A stretch of DNA of 64,000 bases from Caulobacter segnis (lineage in GTDB: Bacteria > Pseudomonadota > Alphaproteobacteria > Caulobacterales > Caulobacteraceae). Shown piece after piece: positions 31,790-38,139 of the stretch. The DNA is taken from NCBI RefSeq assembly GCF_003243465.1, contig NZ_QFQZ01000002.1, forward strand, positions 68,830 through 132,829, written 5' to 3'. Every line of letters starts with the position of its first letter. Position 1 is the first letter of the stretch. The position numbers were made by a program, and so were the translations under genes. Under the pieces are notes generated by a model. The model saw only the letters and a program-made list of their open reading frames with translations, had not been told where the DNA came from and did not search any database.

Positions 31790-32509
31790 TTAGGTGGTGT
31801 CGGCTGGCCCCTTGCCTTGGCCGCGCCCCGAATGGCCGCGTTCGGCGAGTTCCTCGGCGCGATGGAAGGGGGAGCCAGGCTTCAACTTCGAAAGCCACGC
31901 CTGGCGGTCGTCGGCCGCTTTCCAGGCCCTGGCGCGCTCTTCCTGGGCCTGGCGTTCATGCTCCTGGGCTTCGGTCTCTCGTGGCGCCCTGGCGCGCCGC
32001 CAGGCCTCGATCAGGGTCGCGGCGGCCGTCGGCAGCGGCAGGTAGTAGAAGTTGGACGTCTGCTCCACCTGCGGGCCGCGAAGGCCTTGCTTGCCCGTTT
32101 CCACATACCGGCGGTCCCATTCGACGAAGCCGGCCGCCTTGAGCCGCTTCAGGCCGTTCACGACGCTGCGAACGGTGCAGCCGACGCGATGGGCGATCTC
32201 CTGGATAGTCGGGAACACCTGGCCTCGGTGCCGGGCGGCCAGCGCCAGCAGCTGGGCGAGGATCTCGCGATCGTGGCGCGAGAACGTGCCCGCCGCGCCC
32301 CAGCGCCGGCCGGGCTGGCGGCGTTCGCGGGCGATCCTGTCGAACGCGTCGAGGCGCAGGCGCCGCTGCGTCCAGGTGATGGTTGTGCCTTTCTCGCCGC
32401 CGGCGGCCTTGCTGCGCCGCCGGACGGCGGATCCTGTGCGGCGTTCCAGAGGCTCGCGCTTGGCCTGGCCGGAGAACGGCGTCAGGTCGATTTCAATGAC
32501 CCCGCTCAT
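31790..32509 (-). CDS. Winged-helix DNA-binding protein, possible replication initiator
   Basis: The 239-residue product starts at ATG 32509 (MSGVIEIDLTPFSGQ), overlapping the upstream stop (ATGA). Residues about 75-135 are a winged helix (TFSRHDREILAQLLALAARHRGQVFPTIQEIAHRVGCTVRSVVNGLKRLKAAGFVEWDRRYV) of the HTH_36 / plasmid-Rep type. A basic N-terminus and a charged C-terminal helix flank it. No rolling-circle gpA homologue is visible in the window, and this gene lies where P2 keeps A, so a replication role is inferred; a transcription regulator is the alternative. Confidence 0.75.
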   Translation of the reverse strand: MSGVIEIDLTPFSGQAKREPLERRTGSAVRRRSKAAGGEKGTTITWTQRRLRLDAFDRIARERRQPGRRWGAAGTFSRHDREILAQLLALAARHRGQVFPTIQEIAHRVGCTVRSVVNGLKRLKAAGFVEWDRRYVETGKQGLRGPQVEQTSNFYYLPLPTAAATLIEAWRRARAPRETEAQEHERQAQEERARAWKAADDRQAWLSKLKPGSPFHRAEELAERGHSGRGQGKGPADTT

Positions 32510-32982
32510 GCCGGCCGGCTCCTGTCGCGGGCCGCGCGCAGGTCGCGCAGACGCTGCTCGGTCAGCTCGAGCAGCCGATCGATCTGCGGCCCTTCCAGGA
32601 CCTCGTCTATCCGGCCGTCCTCGACCGCCTTGCGGATCGCCCGCTGCAGGATGGCCGTCTCTTCCGAGAACTCGCAGGCCTCGACCAGCAGGCTGTCGAT
32701 GGCTTCCGTCGACGGCTCGGCGGCCGCCAGGGCCAGCGAGTAGATCTTGCGGCCGCACGCCGCTTCCAGATCGTCGATGACGTCGGCCGGCATCCATTGC
32801 CGGTACCTGGTGTCGCAGAACCTCTGGAGCTGCGACTTATCCAGCCGACAATTGTCGGCCGACTTCTCGAGCCCGCCGTTCGCCTCGATCAATAGGCGCG
32901 CGAGCAGGGCATGACGCTTTGCATGCACGTTCGGGAACTCCCCCACGGCTTTCCCGATGACGGCCGCGCTTGCTCCACGCAC
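32506..32982 (-). CDS. CII-like / HTH early phage protein
   Basis: The 158-residue product has an N-terminal helical segment, FPNVHAKRHALLARLLIEANGGLEKSADNCRLDKSQLQRFCDTRYRQWMPADVIDDLEAACG (about 15-78). It resembles the CII-type regulators of P2-like and related phages. The C-terminal half is a long charged helix (ETAILQRAIRKAVEDGRIDEVLEGPQIDRLLELTEQRLRDLR). The start at 32982 is not certain. It is coupled to the winged-helix gene downstream. Family call is moderate. Confidence 0.65.
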   Translation of the reverse strand: MRGASAAVIGKAVGEFPNVHAKRHALLARLLIEANGGLEKSADNCRLDKSQLQRFCDTRYRQWMPADVIDDLEAACGRKIYSLALAAAEPSTEAIDSLLVEACEFSEETAILQRAIRKAVEDGRIDEVLEGPQIDRLLELTEQRLRDLRAARDRSRPA

Positions 32983-33188
32983 GTTCGCCCTGGTCGACGC
33001 GCGGGATTGCCCGACGTCTGGCGCGCACGATCCGGTCCGCCGTCCCAGCAGGGGCGGCGGGCGTCGTGGCGATCAGACAACAGCAATCCCGCGCGTTGCC
33101 TCAAGGCGACGCGGGGGCGCGATCCGTGATCGGTGATGATTTCAATGGTGGCGCTTCAGCCGTCGTCCGCGACCTGGCGGAACCTGCG

Positions 33189-33425
33189 TCAGGCGCTCCC
33201 CGGCGGCCGGTGGCGGCAGCGAGCATCCACGCCGATGCGATGGTTCAAGGCGCGCGCGAGGCGCTCGCGATCCCGCGCCAGGCGCGCAAGCGCGCGCGCC
33301 CGGCCGGTGCTGGCCGCCAGCGCGGCCTTAACACCTTGGTAAACTCTGGATCGAATCAGGAACAACGCGCGGTAAGCGATACTGAACGGCGGATTGGACC
33401 AATACTCGGACCACCTGCGCGCCAT
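33189..33425 (-). CDS. Small basic hypothetical protein
   Basis: The 78-residue product MARRWSEYWSNPPFSIAYRALFLIRSRVYQG... has a plausible helical start and a basic Arg/Ala-rich end. It heads the leftward early transcript and lies beside the dyad at 33439. The composition is only moderately convincing, as the antisense frame is also open. The family is not recognised. Confidence 0.45.
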   Translation of the reverse strand: MARRWSEYWSNPPFSIAYRALFLIRSRVYQGVKAALAASTGRARALARLARDRERLARALNHRIGVDARCRHRPPGSA

Positions 33426-33438
33426 CGCTATGTCGCCT

Positions 33439-33456
33439 GTGGGGGGAATACCCCAC
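33439..33456. promoter_or_regulatory. Dyad in divergent early promoter region
   Basis: GTGGGG-GGAATA-CCCCAC is a 6-bp inverted repeat with 6-nt spacer, between leftward (33425) and rightward (33671) genes. A related GGGGTGGG lies at 33486-33500. It is a possible operator for one of the phage HTH proteins. Confidence 0.45.
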
Positions 33457-33670
33457 CCCTATGCCGCGCAACGGTTGAATGCGCCCGCATTTGGGGTGGG
33501 TACGGATTGCAAAGCTCCAGTGAAACGGCCATTTCCGACGCCGTTTGTGTGTATTGGAGCGTATTTTGGACGGATCTAGCTGCGTCGCGCCTGTGGGGCA
33601 GGACGCGATTACCGACGCGGAACCCAGGGCGACCGCCCTTCCCCTTCCGCAGCCCCTGGAGGTCGAGGTC

Positions 33671-33880
33671 ATGGCCCTCACCTCCATCGTCACCGACCTG
33701 GTGCAGGCCATCGAGCGCGCCGCGCCCGGCCTGCTCGACAAGACCCTGGCCATCGCGCGGATCCGCGCCCAGATGCTCGATCGCGGAGAACCCGAAGTGG
33801 TCCCCGGCGAGCCCATGGTCCAGGCCCACAAAATCCGGCTGCTCGAGCTGGCCCTGGGCCGCACGCCCACCATTTCGTGA
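33671..33880 (+). CDS. Small hypothetical early phage protein
   Basis: ATG 33671 with a GGAGG site about 9 nt before it gives a 69-residue helical protein (MALTSIVTDLVQAIERAAPGLLDKTLAIARIRAQML...). The frame is open from TTG codons at 33545-33566, which would add about 35-42 residues. The family is not recognised. A hairpin leader copy begins 9 nt after the stop. Confidence 0.6.
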   Translation: MALTSIVTDLVQAIERAAPGLLDKTLAIARIRAQMLDRGEPEVVPGEPMVQAHKIRLLELALGRTPTIS

Positions 33881-33888
33881 GGAAACAG

Positions 33889-33964
33889 CCCCGTCGAAGC
33901 GCTGGCGCGAATCGACGGGGCGCTTCTTCGTGGGTTCCCTGAACCACCCCACGGAGAACTTGGA
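33889..33964 (+). repeat. Conserved 5' leader with hairpin, copy 1
   Basis: The hairpin CCCCGTCGA ... CGC-TGGC-GCG ... TCGACGGGG (33889-33920) is followed by a CGCTTCTTCGTGG stretch and a GGAGA ribosome site before an ATG at 33965. From GCTGGCGCG to the ATG is 64 nt, exactly as in copy 2 (35076 to 35140). The ATG at 33965 opens a 13-codon leader frame that overlaps the start of the 34000 gene. Confidence 0.75.
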
Positions 33965-33999
33965 ATGCGTCGTCATGCCCACCGCCCCGGAGCGCTGCG

Positions 34000-34554
34000 G
34001 TGCTGAAGGTGCTGGCGTGGTTCAATGCCAACGGCGACGGCGTACAGGCCCTGGGGACTGTGCTCGCCTATTTGATGGCGGCCATAGCGACGGTTCGGTT
34101 CGCCGCAAGCTGGTGGCGCTATCACACGGCAATCCAGTTCTACCTGGACCCATTGACGCCGACCATTTGGCGGGTCCAGGCGCGCTATGCCGTTCCCGGC
34201 TGGCGCCGGCGTCGTCTCTACGCGGCGGCGAAGGGCAAGACGCCCTCCATCGCCATAGTGGAGCCCCCGTCCCCAGACGTGGCCTGGCTCCGCGGGGTCG
34301 AAGGCTCGCCCGTGCTGCCGCCGTTGACATTTCGCGGCCCGCGTCATGTGGCTTTGACGCCGATGGAAGCCGGTTCGCCGCTGGTGGGCTGCGACTTCGT
34401 TGTGACCGGGCAGACCGACAAGCCTTGGCGGGTGTCGTTCAAGGTGTTCGACCACGACACCGGCAGATGCCTGATCTCCAGGACCATCGCACCCAGCAAG
34501 GCGCAGTGGGCGAGGGCCAGGATGAACATTGCGGTGAAAACCAGCCAAACCTGA
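34000..34554 (+). CDS. Membrane-anchored protein of unknown function
   Basis: The 184-residue product starts at a GTG. It has a transmembrane segment at about residues 15-35 (VQALGTVLAYLMAAIATVRFAASWW). A beta-rich soluble domain follows (HTAIQFYLDPLTPTIWRVQARYAVPGWRRRR; LVGCDFVVTGQTDKPWRVSFKVFDHDTGRCLISRTI). The start overlaps a 13-codon leader frame downstream of leader copy 1. The last 211 nt overlap the end of the minus-strand gene 34344-34721. A cargo-type membrane protein; function unknown. Confidence 0.65.
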   Translation: MLKVLAWFNANGDGVQALGTVLAYLMAAIATVRFAASWWRYHTAIQFYLDPLTPTIWRVQARYAVPGWRRRRLYAAAKGKTPSIAIVEPPSPDVAWLRGVEGSPVLPPLTFRGPRHVALTPMEAGSPLVGCDFVVTGQTDKPWRVSFKVFDHDTGRCLISRTIAPSKAQWARARMNIAVKTSQT

Positions 34555-34721
34555 GCCTTAGGCGGCGGCGGCTTGATCTCGGCTATGGCCAACTGGATCT
34601 GCCAGATCCAGGTTTCACGCGACCAAGTTACCAGCCAGATCAAGCCCTTGAGCAGCGCTGCAGCCGCCATGAGGAAAGACAGGGCGACTCCGCCCCACTT
34701 GATCCCCTCCCAGACGCTCAT
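34344..34721 (-). CDS. Small membrane protein, antiparallel to neighbour
   Basis: The 125-residue product has hydrophobic segments at about residues 12-32 (ALSFLMAAAALLKGLIWLV) and 57-82 (AQVWLVFTAMFILALAHCALLGAMVL). The start overlaps the upstream stop (ATGA at 34718), so it is the second gene of a minus-strand pair. The 3' half overlaps the end of the plus-strand gene on the other strand; both translations look natural, but one C-terminus could be a shadow. Confidence 0.6.
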   Translation of the reverse strand: MSVWEGIKWGGVALSFLMAAAALLKGLIWLVTWSRETWIWQIQLAIAEIKPPPPKAQVWLVFTAMFILALAHCALLGAMVLEIRHLPVSWSNTLNDTRQGLSVCPVTTKSQPTSGEPASIGVKAT

Positions 34722-34936
34722 GCCGCCTCCTCGAGGTCGGCCGCCGCGATAAGCAGGTCGGCCAGGTGACGGGCTCCATCGGCGCTAAGGCGCACGGGCG
34801 CGGCGACGCCGGCGACGTGCAGTTGCAGGCCGCGCGCGGTCCATACGACCATGAAGCGCTCTCGGCCCAGGACGACCGTGAGATCGTCCGCCGCGGCGTC
34901 GCCTTGTTCTGTGATGTGCCCCCCGGCCTTGGTCAT
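34718..34936 (-). CDS. Small hypothetical protein
   Basis: The 72-residue product has a compact alpha/beta look (LTVVLGRERFMVVWTARGLQLHVAGVAAPVRLSADGARHLADLLIAAADLEEAA), probably a single folded domain. The family is not recognised. It is first in a two-gene minus-strand unit with the membrane protein 34344-34721. Confidence 0.6.
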   Translation of the reverse strand: MTKAGGHITEQGDAAADDLTVVLGRERFMVVWTARGLQLHVAGVAAPVRLSADGARHLADLLIAAADLEEAA

Positions 34937-35064
34937 GCTCGACCTGGCGGCTCGGTGTTGGATGCCCCGCCGGCGAGGGATGGGGGCCGGCCGGCGGGGC
35001 GGCTCGGCGCGGCGGGTGCTTCTAGGCCCGCCACGCTGAGAGCTGAAAGGGACGCAAGGCTCGC

Positions 35065-35139
35065 CCCGCCGATCCGCTGGCGCGAATCGACGGGACGCCT
35101 CTTCATGGAAGCTGCAAACCCAACCATGGAGAGAACTGA
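35065..35139 (+). repeat. Conserved 5' leader with hairpin, copy 2
   Basis: This is the same structure as copy 1: CCCG/CGGG and CGA/TCG arms around CGC-TGGC-GCG (35065-35094), then CGCCTCTTCATGG and GGAGAGAACTGA before ATG 35140. One arm pair seen as T-A in copy 1 is a C·A mismatch here. The core of about 30 nt is ~90% identical to copy 1. Confidence 0.75.
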
Positions 35140-35334
35140 ATGTCGGATAGTCCGGCCAACAAGAGCGACGGCTCGCCCCAGCGCGTGGCTTTCGATCTTT
35201 GGGAGAAACTCAGCCAGCCCACGAGGCAGAGCGGCGAGACCCAGGCCGATTACGTCAAGCGACAGCTCAAGGTTTTCGAACAATGCCTCAAGGCCGCTTA
35301 CGGCCGCCCGTTCGATACGAGGGACCTTACCTGA
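35140..35334 (+). CDS. Small early phage protein
   Basis: The 64-residue product MSDSPANKSDGSPQRVAFDLWEKLSQPTRQSGETQADYVKRQLKVFEQCLKAAYG... appears helical, with no recognised family. A ribosome site (GGAGAG) and the repeated leader precede it. It overlaps the end of the minus-strand gene 35327-35563 by 8 nt. Confidence 0.7.
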   Translation: MSDSPANKSDGSPQRVAFDLWEKLSQPTRQSGETQADYVKRQLKVFEQCLKAAYGRPFDTRDLT

Positions 35335-35563
35335 CATCGGCTTGATCCTGCGCCGCGTCGTTCAAGGGGCGCGGCGCCTCGGCCGTTCGGCCGGCCACGA
35401 AACTGTAGAATTCCCGCGCCAGCTCGACGCAGTCCGCCCGCCGCGATCCCACCGCGAGACGCAGGCACTCCAGGCGAACCAGGCGAAGATCTGTCGCCCC
35501 GCCGGCCTCATCGAGGAGCGCTTTGATCCGTTCTTCCTGCTCGGGCGTGAAGGCGTCGGTCAT
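35327..35563 (-). CDS. Small hypothetical protein after Xre regulator
   Basis: The 78-residue product MTDAFTPEQEERIKALLDEAGGATDLRLVRLECLRLAVGSRRADCVELAREFYSFV... is helical, with a partial TPR-like feel but too short to call. It overlaps the upstream regulator gene by 4 nt (ATGA-type), so it is co-expressed with the leftward HTH gene. The family is not recognised. Confidence 0.7.
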   Translation of the reverse strand: MTDAFTPEQEERIKALLDEAGGATDLRLVRLECLRLAVGSRRADCVELAREFYSFVAGRTAEAPRPLNDAAQDQADVR

Positions 35564-35832
35564 GCGTGGCCTTGCTCCGCCGAACGGAGCGCTCGCGCGA
35601 TCGCCCGGTCGGCATACCGTGTGAGCAACTGCGCATCCTCCGGCTCAACCACGGAAGTAGCCAGGATCTCGCCGTCGGAGACGTCCTCGATCCGCAGGGC
35701 CAGCTTCATCGGGCACGCTTCGAGGCCACGCTCAATGCGGCTCCAATGCCCCTTCGACCGCAACCCGAACGCTGATGCCAGCTGGGTTTGGGTCAGGCGC
35801 TGTGATTTTCGATAGGTCGCGAGGTCCGACAT
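35560..35832 (-). CDS. Xre-type HTH regulator (leftward)
   Basis: The 90-residue product starts at ATG 35832 (MSDLATYRKSQRLTQTQLASAFGLRSKGHWSRIERGLEAC). It has a clear Cro/CI-type HTH in residues 5-45 and a short acidic extension. The frame is open further upstream, but the start in the middle of the divergent operator region fits best. It faces the 35930-36280 regulator, and the operator at 35843-35861 lies 11 bp before its start. It is probably one half of the lysis/lysogeny switch. Confidence 0.85.
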   Translation of the reverse strand: MSDLATYRKSQRLTQTQLASAFGLRSKGHWSRIERGLEACPMKLALRIEDVSDGEILATSVVEPEDAQLLTRYADRAIARALRSAEQGHA

Positions 35833-35842
35833 AGTGCTCGGA

Positions 35843-35861
35843 AGTTTGTCTTTTCCAAACT
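35843..35861. promoter_or_regulatory. Immunity-type operator 1
   Basis: AGTTTGTCTTTTCCAAACT is a 19-bp imperfect dyad (AGTTTG / CAAACT) between the two divergent HTH genes. Matching 19-bp sites lie at 36336 and 36370. Confidence 0.75.
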
Positions 35862-35929
35862 CTACGTCAAGGTGCGGATTTGCGTTTTGCGGGACCGCCG
35901 AAGAGATCAATCTCGCCCATACTTGCGGA

Positions 35930-36280
35930 ATGCCAAACCAAGAACCCGATTGGTATCTGCAAGAGTGGATGAGGCACTTCGGCAAAATTCAAGCCGACCT
36001 CACCAAGGAGCTCGGCTGGGACAAGAGCCGCGCCAACTTCATTTTTCACGGGAAGCAGCCCTACAAGCGCGACAAAATAAATGAAGTGGCGAGCTGGTTA
36101 GGTATTGAACCCTACGAATTGCTGATGCCGCCCTCCAAAGCGCTGGCGATCCGCGAGCTCTACAAGACGGCCGAGCGAATCGTGCAAGGGCAACCAGCGT
36201 TCGCTATTAATCCAGAAGGCGAGCGGTTCCTCCCGACGGCGGCCCCGCCAGCGCGAAAAACGAGACGCACTGGCACCTGA
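35930..36280 (+). CDS. HTH repressor-like protein (rightward)
   Basis: The 116-residue product MPNQEPDWYLQEWMRHFGKIQADLTKELGWDKSRANFIFHGKQPYKRDKINEVASWLGIEPYELLMPP has an HTH in residues 18-62, of the kind seen in short phage repressors. The start at ATG 35930 is preferred over the open frame upstream because the motif begins here. Matching operators flank it: one before, two after. It is the leading candidate for the immunity repressor, although the 35560-35832 protein could fill that role. Confidence 0.78.
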   Translation: MPNQEPDWYLQEWMRHFGKIQADLTKELGWDKSRANFIFHGKQPYKRDKINEVASWLGIEPYELLMPPSKALAIRELYKTAERIVQGQPAFAINPEGERFLPTAAPPARKTRRTGT

Positions 36281-36335
36281 CATCACCCCGCAGTTCACGT
36301 AAAAGGAACTGCGGATCGCCCCCGGCACACTAATC

Positions 36336-36354
36336 AGTTTCGTTTTTCCAAACG
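36336..36354. promoter_or_regulatory. Immunity-type operator 2
   Basis: AGTTTCGTTTTTCCAAACG is the 19-bp operator in a more diverged form. It is 34 bp centre-to-centre from operator 3. Confidence 0.7.
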
Positions 36355-36360
36355 ACACGC

Positions 36361-36388
36361 TTGACAGGAAGTTTGGTTTTGCCAAACT
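36361..36388 (+). promoter_or_regulatory. Early promoter -35 with operator 3
   Basis: TTGACA at 36361-36366 is followed directly by AGTTTGGTTTTGCCAAACT (36370-36388), a perfect 7-bp dyad. The operator occupies the promoter spacer and the -10 area of the rightward early operon that begins with the GapR-like gene, so a bound repressor should block it. Confidence 0.75.
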
Positions 36389-36491
36389 CCACCTGTCCAC
36401 CCAGGGCGACGCGCGATCTTGCGCCGTTGACGTCCTTCCCCCTTAGCCGCTCAGCGGCCCTGGGCGGACATCCTCTAGCAAGGAGTCCGCC

Positions 36492-36761
36492 GTGGCTGAC
36501 GACTCAATTCCCCATTCCGACGTCCTCAACAGCACCGCCCAGGCCCAGCTGAAGTCGATCATCGAGCGCGTCGAGCGCCTCGAGGTCGAGAAGGCCGAGA
36601 CCATGGAGCAGATCAAGGAGGTCTACGCCGAGGCCAAGGGCAACGGCTTCGACGTCAAGGTGCTGAAGAAGGTCGTCCGCCTGCGCCAGCAGGATCGCGC
36701 CAAGCGCCAGGAAGAGGACGCGATCCTCGACCTCTACCTCTCCGCCATCGGTGAACTCTGA
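36492..36761 (+). CDS. gapR-like: GapR-like chromosome-structuring protein (DUF2312)
   Basis: The 89-residue product starts at a GTG with an AAGGAG site. IPHSDVLNSTAQAQLKSIIERVERLEVEKAETMEQIKEVYAEAKGNGFDVKVLKKVVRLRQQDRAKRQEEDAILDLYLSAIGEL is nearly the whole Caulobacter GapR sequence as I remember it, same length included. GapR forms a coiled-coil clamp around overtwisted DNA ahead of polymerases and helps topoisomerases. As the first gene of the phage early operon behind the operators, it may assist phage replication or compete with the host protein. Its identity to the host gene could not be measured here. Confidence 0.93.
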   Translation: MADDSIPHSDVLNSTAQAQLKSIIERVERLEVEKAETMEQIKEVYAEAKGNGFDVKVLKKVVRLRQQDRAKRQEEDAILDLYLSAIGEL

Positions 36762-36964
36762 TGTCGGCCGCGATCAAGCTCTTCCCGCAACGGCGCACGC
36801 CGCCGGCGCCCCACAACGACAACGCCCCGGCCTGGCAGGGCTTCAACTACATGCCGCCCGCGCCCGCCGGGGGCCTGGTCGAGCGAGTCTTCGCCCTGCG
36901 CTTCTGGAGCAGCCGGATCCGCGCGGCCGCCGCGGTCCTAGTGGCGCGGAGGATCCTGCGTTGA
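36761..36964 (+). CDS. Small basic hypothetical protein
   Basis: The 67-residue product overlaps the GapR-like stop (TGATG). It is Pro-rich at the start and Arg-rich at the end (RVFALRFWSSRIRAAAAVLVARRILR), a possible amphipathic membrane-surface helix. The family is not recognised. Confidence 0.65.
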   Translation: MSAAIKLFPQRRTPPAPHNDNAPAWQGFNYMPPAPAGGLVERVFALRFWSSRIRAAAAVLVARRILR

Positions 36965-37074
36965 TCACCGAGTTTCGCCCTCGCCGCCCTCGCCGGCCCA
37001 CGCTCTGGCTCGTCCTGGTCGTCGCCATGCCCGTGGTCTGGCTGGGTCTGGCGATCGCTCTGCGGCGGCTGTGA
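36961..37074 (+). CDS. Very small single-span membrane protein
   Basis: A TTG at 36961 overlaps the preceding stop (TTGA), giving 37 residues: a basic N-terminus (TEFRPRRPRRP) and one transmembrane helix (TLWLVLVVAMPVVWLGLAIAL). The stop overlaps the next ATG (TGATG at 37072-37076). The gap-free overlaps on both sides support that it is translated. Confidence 0.55.
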   Translation: MITEFRPRRPRRPTLWLVLVVAMPVVWLGLAIALRRL

Positions 37075-37313
37075 TGAATTACCGCCTTCAAGAACTGCGA
37101 GGATTGCTGGATCGGCAAGATCGCGAGGGCCTGGCCCTCGTCGCCGTGAAGTCTGGCGTCTCGATCGCCGCGTACAGCGGGATACGTGAATTGCTTCGCC
37201 TGGCCGCTCTCGGCGCCTGGCTTGAGGAGCACGTGAAGCATCAAGCGCCCGTTCCCGTGGTCCGCGGGCTCTACGACGAGTTCGGCCGGTACTGGCCCAA
37301 GGAGACGCCCTAG
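37074..37313 (+). CDS. Small hypothetical early phage protein
   Basis: The 79-residue product MNYRLQELRGLLDRQDREGLALVAVKSGVSIAAYSGIRELLRLAALGAWLEEHVKHQAPVPVVRGLYDEFGRYWP has a first half reminiscent of phage-type short HTH proteins, but no motif is decisive. It is the third of a chain of overlapping early genes. Confidence 0.65.
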   Translation: MNYRLQELRGLLDRQDREGLALVAVKSGVSIAAYSGIRELLRLAALGAWLEEHVKHQAPVPVVRGLYDEFGRYWPKETP

Positions 37314-37408
37314 TGCGCCGCCCAATCCAAGCCCTCGCCGCGGCGATGATGATCTTCATCGGGTTCGTCACCGCCATGGTCATCGCCCTCAAAGGAAGCA
37401 GAAGATGA
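37313..37408 (+). CDS. Very small membrane protein (31 residues)
   Basis: A GTG at 37313 overlaps the previous stop (TAGTG), and the frame runs to TGA 37406-37408, overlapping the next ATG (ATGA). The product MRRPIQALAAAMMIFIGFVTAMVIALKGSRR has basic ends around one hydrophobic helix, a typical single-span micro-membrane protein. Without it there would be a 91-nt hole in an otherwise tightly overlapped operon. Confidence 0.5.
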   Translation: MRRPIQALAAAMMIFIGFVTAMVIALKGSRR

Positions 37409-37824
37409 GCGACCAGGAAGACCACACGCCCCACTTCATCGACGTGCATGTCGGCGCGCGGATCCGCATGCGCCGGAAGATGCTCAACGTCTCGCAGCAG
37501 AAACTGGCGGACGCCGTCGGCAAGACGTTTCAGCAGATCCAGAAGTACGAGAACGGCGCGAACCGGGTTTCGTGCTCGGTGCTCTATCTGTTCGCCCGTG
37601 AGCTGCATACCGACGTGGGCTTCTTCTTCGATGGCCTGCCCGCCGCCGACCAGGACCTGGACGTCGCGGCCGAGGTCGACCAGGTCACCCTCATGATGGC
37701 CAACAACGGCGGGCCCGAGCTGGCGCGTCTGTACGTCGACCTCGATCCCGCGCAACGCGCCAGCGTGCTGAATGTGGTCAAGGCCATCCACGACGCCACG
37801 GCCATCACCAGGATCGCCGCCTGA
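37405..37824 (+). CDS. Xre-family HTH regulator
   Basis: The 139-residue product has the alphaproteobacterial Xre pattern DVHVGARIRMRRKMLNVSQQKLADAVGKTFQQIQKYENGANRVSCSVLYLFARELHTDVGFFFDGL (residues 13-78). The C-terminal LDPAQRASVLNVVKAI helix is also shared by this group. It may control the early operon it belongs to. The stop overlaps the next start (TGATG). Confidence 0.9.
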   Translation: MSDQEDHTPHFIDVHVGARIRMRRKMLNVSQQKLADAVGKTFQQIQKYENGANRVSCSVLYLFARELHTDVGFFFDGLPAADQDLDVAAEVDQVTLMMANNGGPELARLYVDLDPAQRASVLNVVKAIHDATAITRIAA

Positions 37825-38138
37825 TGGCCGCCGAGACGCCGATCGTCGCCGTCCAGCTGGACCAGCTCGAGGAGGACGGCCTGGCCCTGGCCGCGCGCCT
37901 GATGGAAGAGCGCTGCGGCGGCCCCGTGCCGGTCGTATCCGCCCAGGACTTCACGATCGCCATCGTCAGGGCCTTCGCCCACGGCCAGGCCGTCGCGATC
38001 AATCAGGCGGCCGGCCGCCGGACCTGCAGGGTCTGCGGCTGCTGGGATCTCCACGCCTGCGACGACGGCTGCGCATGGGCGGGCGCGGACATCTGCACCG
38101 CCTGCCACCCCGACACCCCTAGCCCGCGAGATCACTGA
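37824..38138 (+). CDS. Small zinc-binding phage protein
   Basis: The product has 104 residues. The C-terminal cysteine cluster RTCRVCGCWDLHACDDGCAWAGADICTAC (about 68-96) is a known phage motif likely to bind zinc. The N-terminal part includes a helical segment (LEEDGLALAARLMEERC). Function unknown. Tight spacing to its neighbours. Confidence 0.75.
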   Translation: MAAETPIVAVQLDQLEEDGLALAARLMEERCGGPVPVVSAQDFTIAIVRAFAHGQAVAINQAAGRRTCRVCGCWDLHACDDGCAWAGADICTACHPDTPSPRDH

Positions 38139-38139
38139 G

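Noticed and set aside
31667..32743. 358-codon plus-strand frame over the winged-helix genes
   Set aside because: The minus-strand frames have recognisable HTH domains and coupled starts; the plus frame has none.
32970..34769. 599-codon plus-strand frame containing the RWRESTGRFF peptide
   Set aside because: Crosses several better genes. The peptide similarity with the 35.1-kb copy is explained by the duplicated nucleotide leader.
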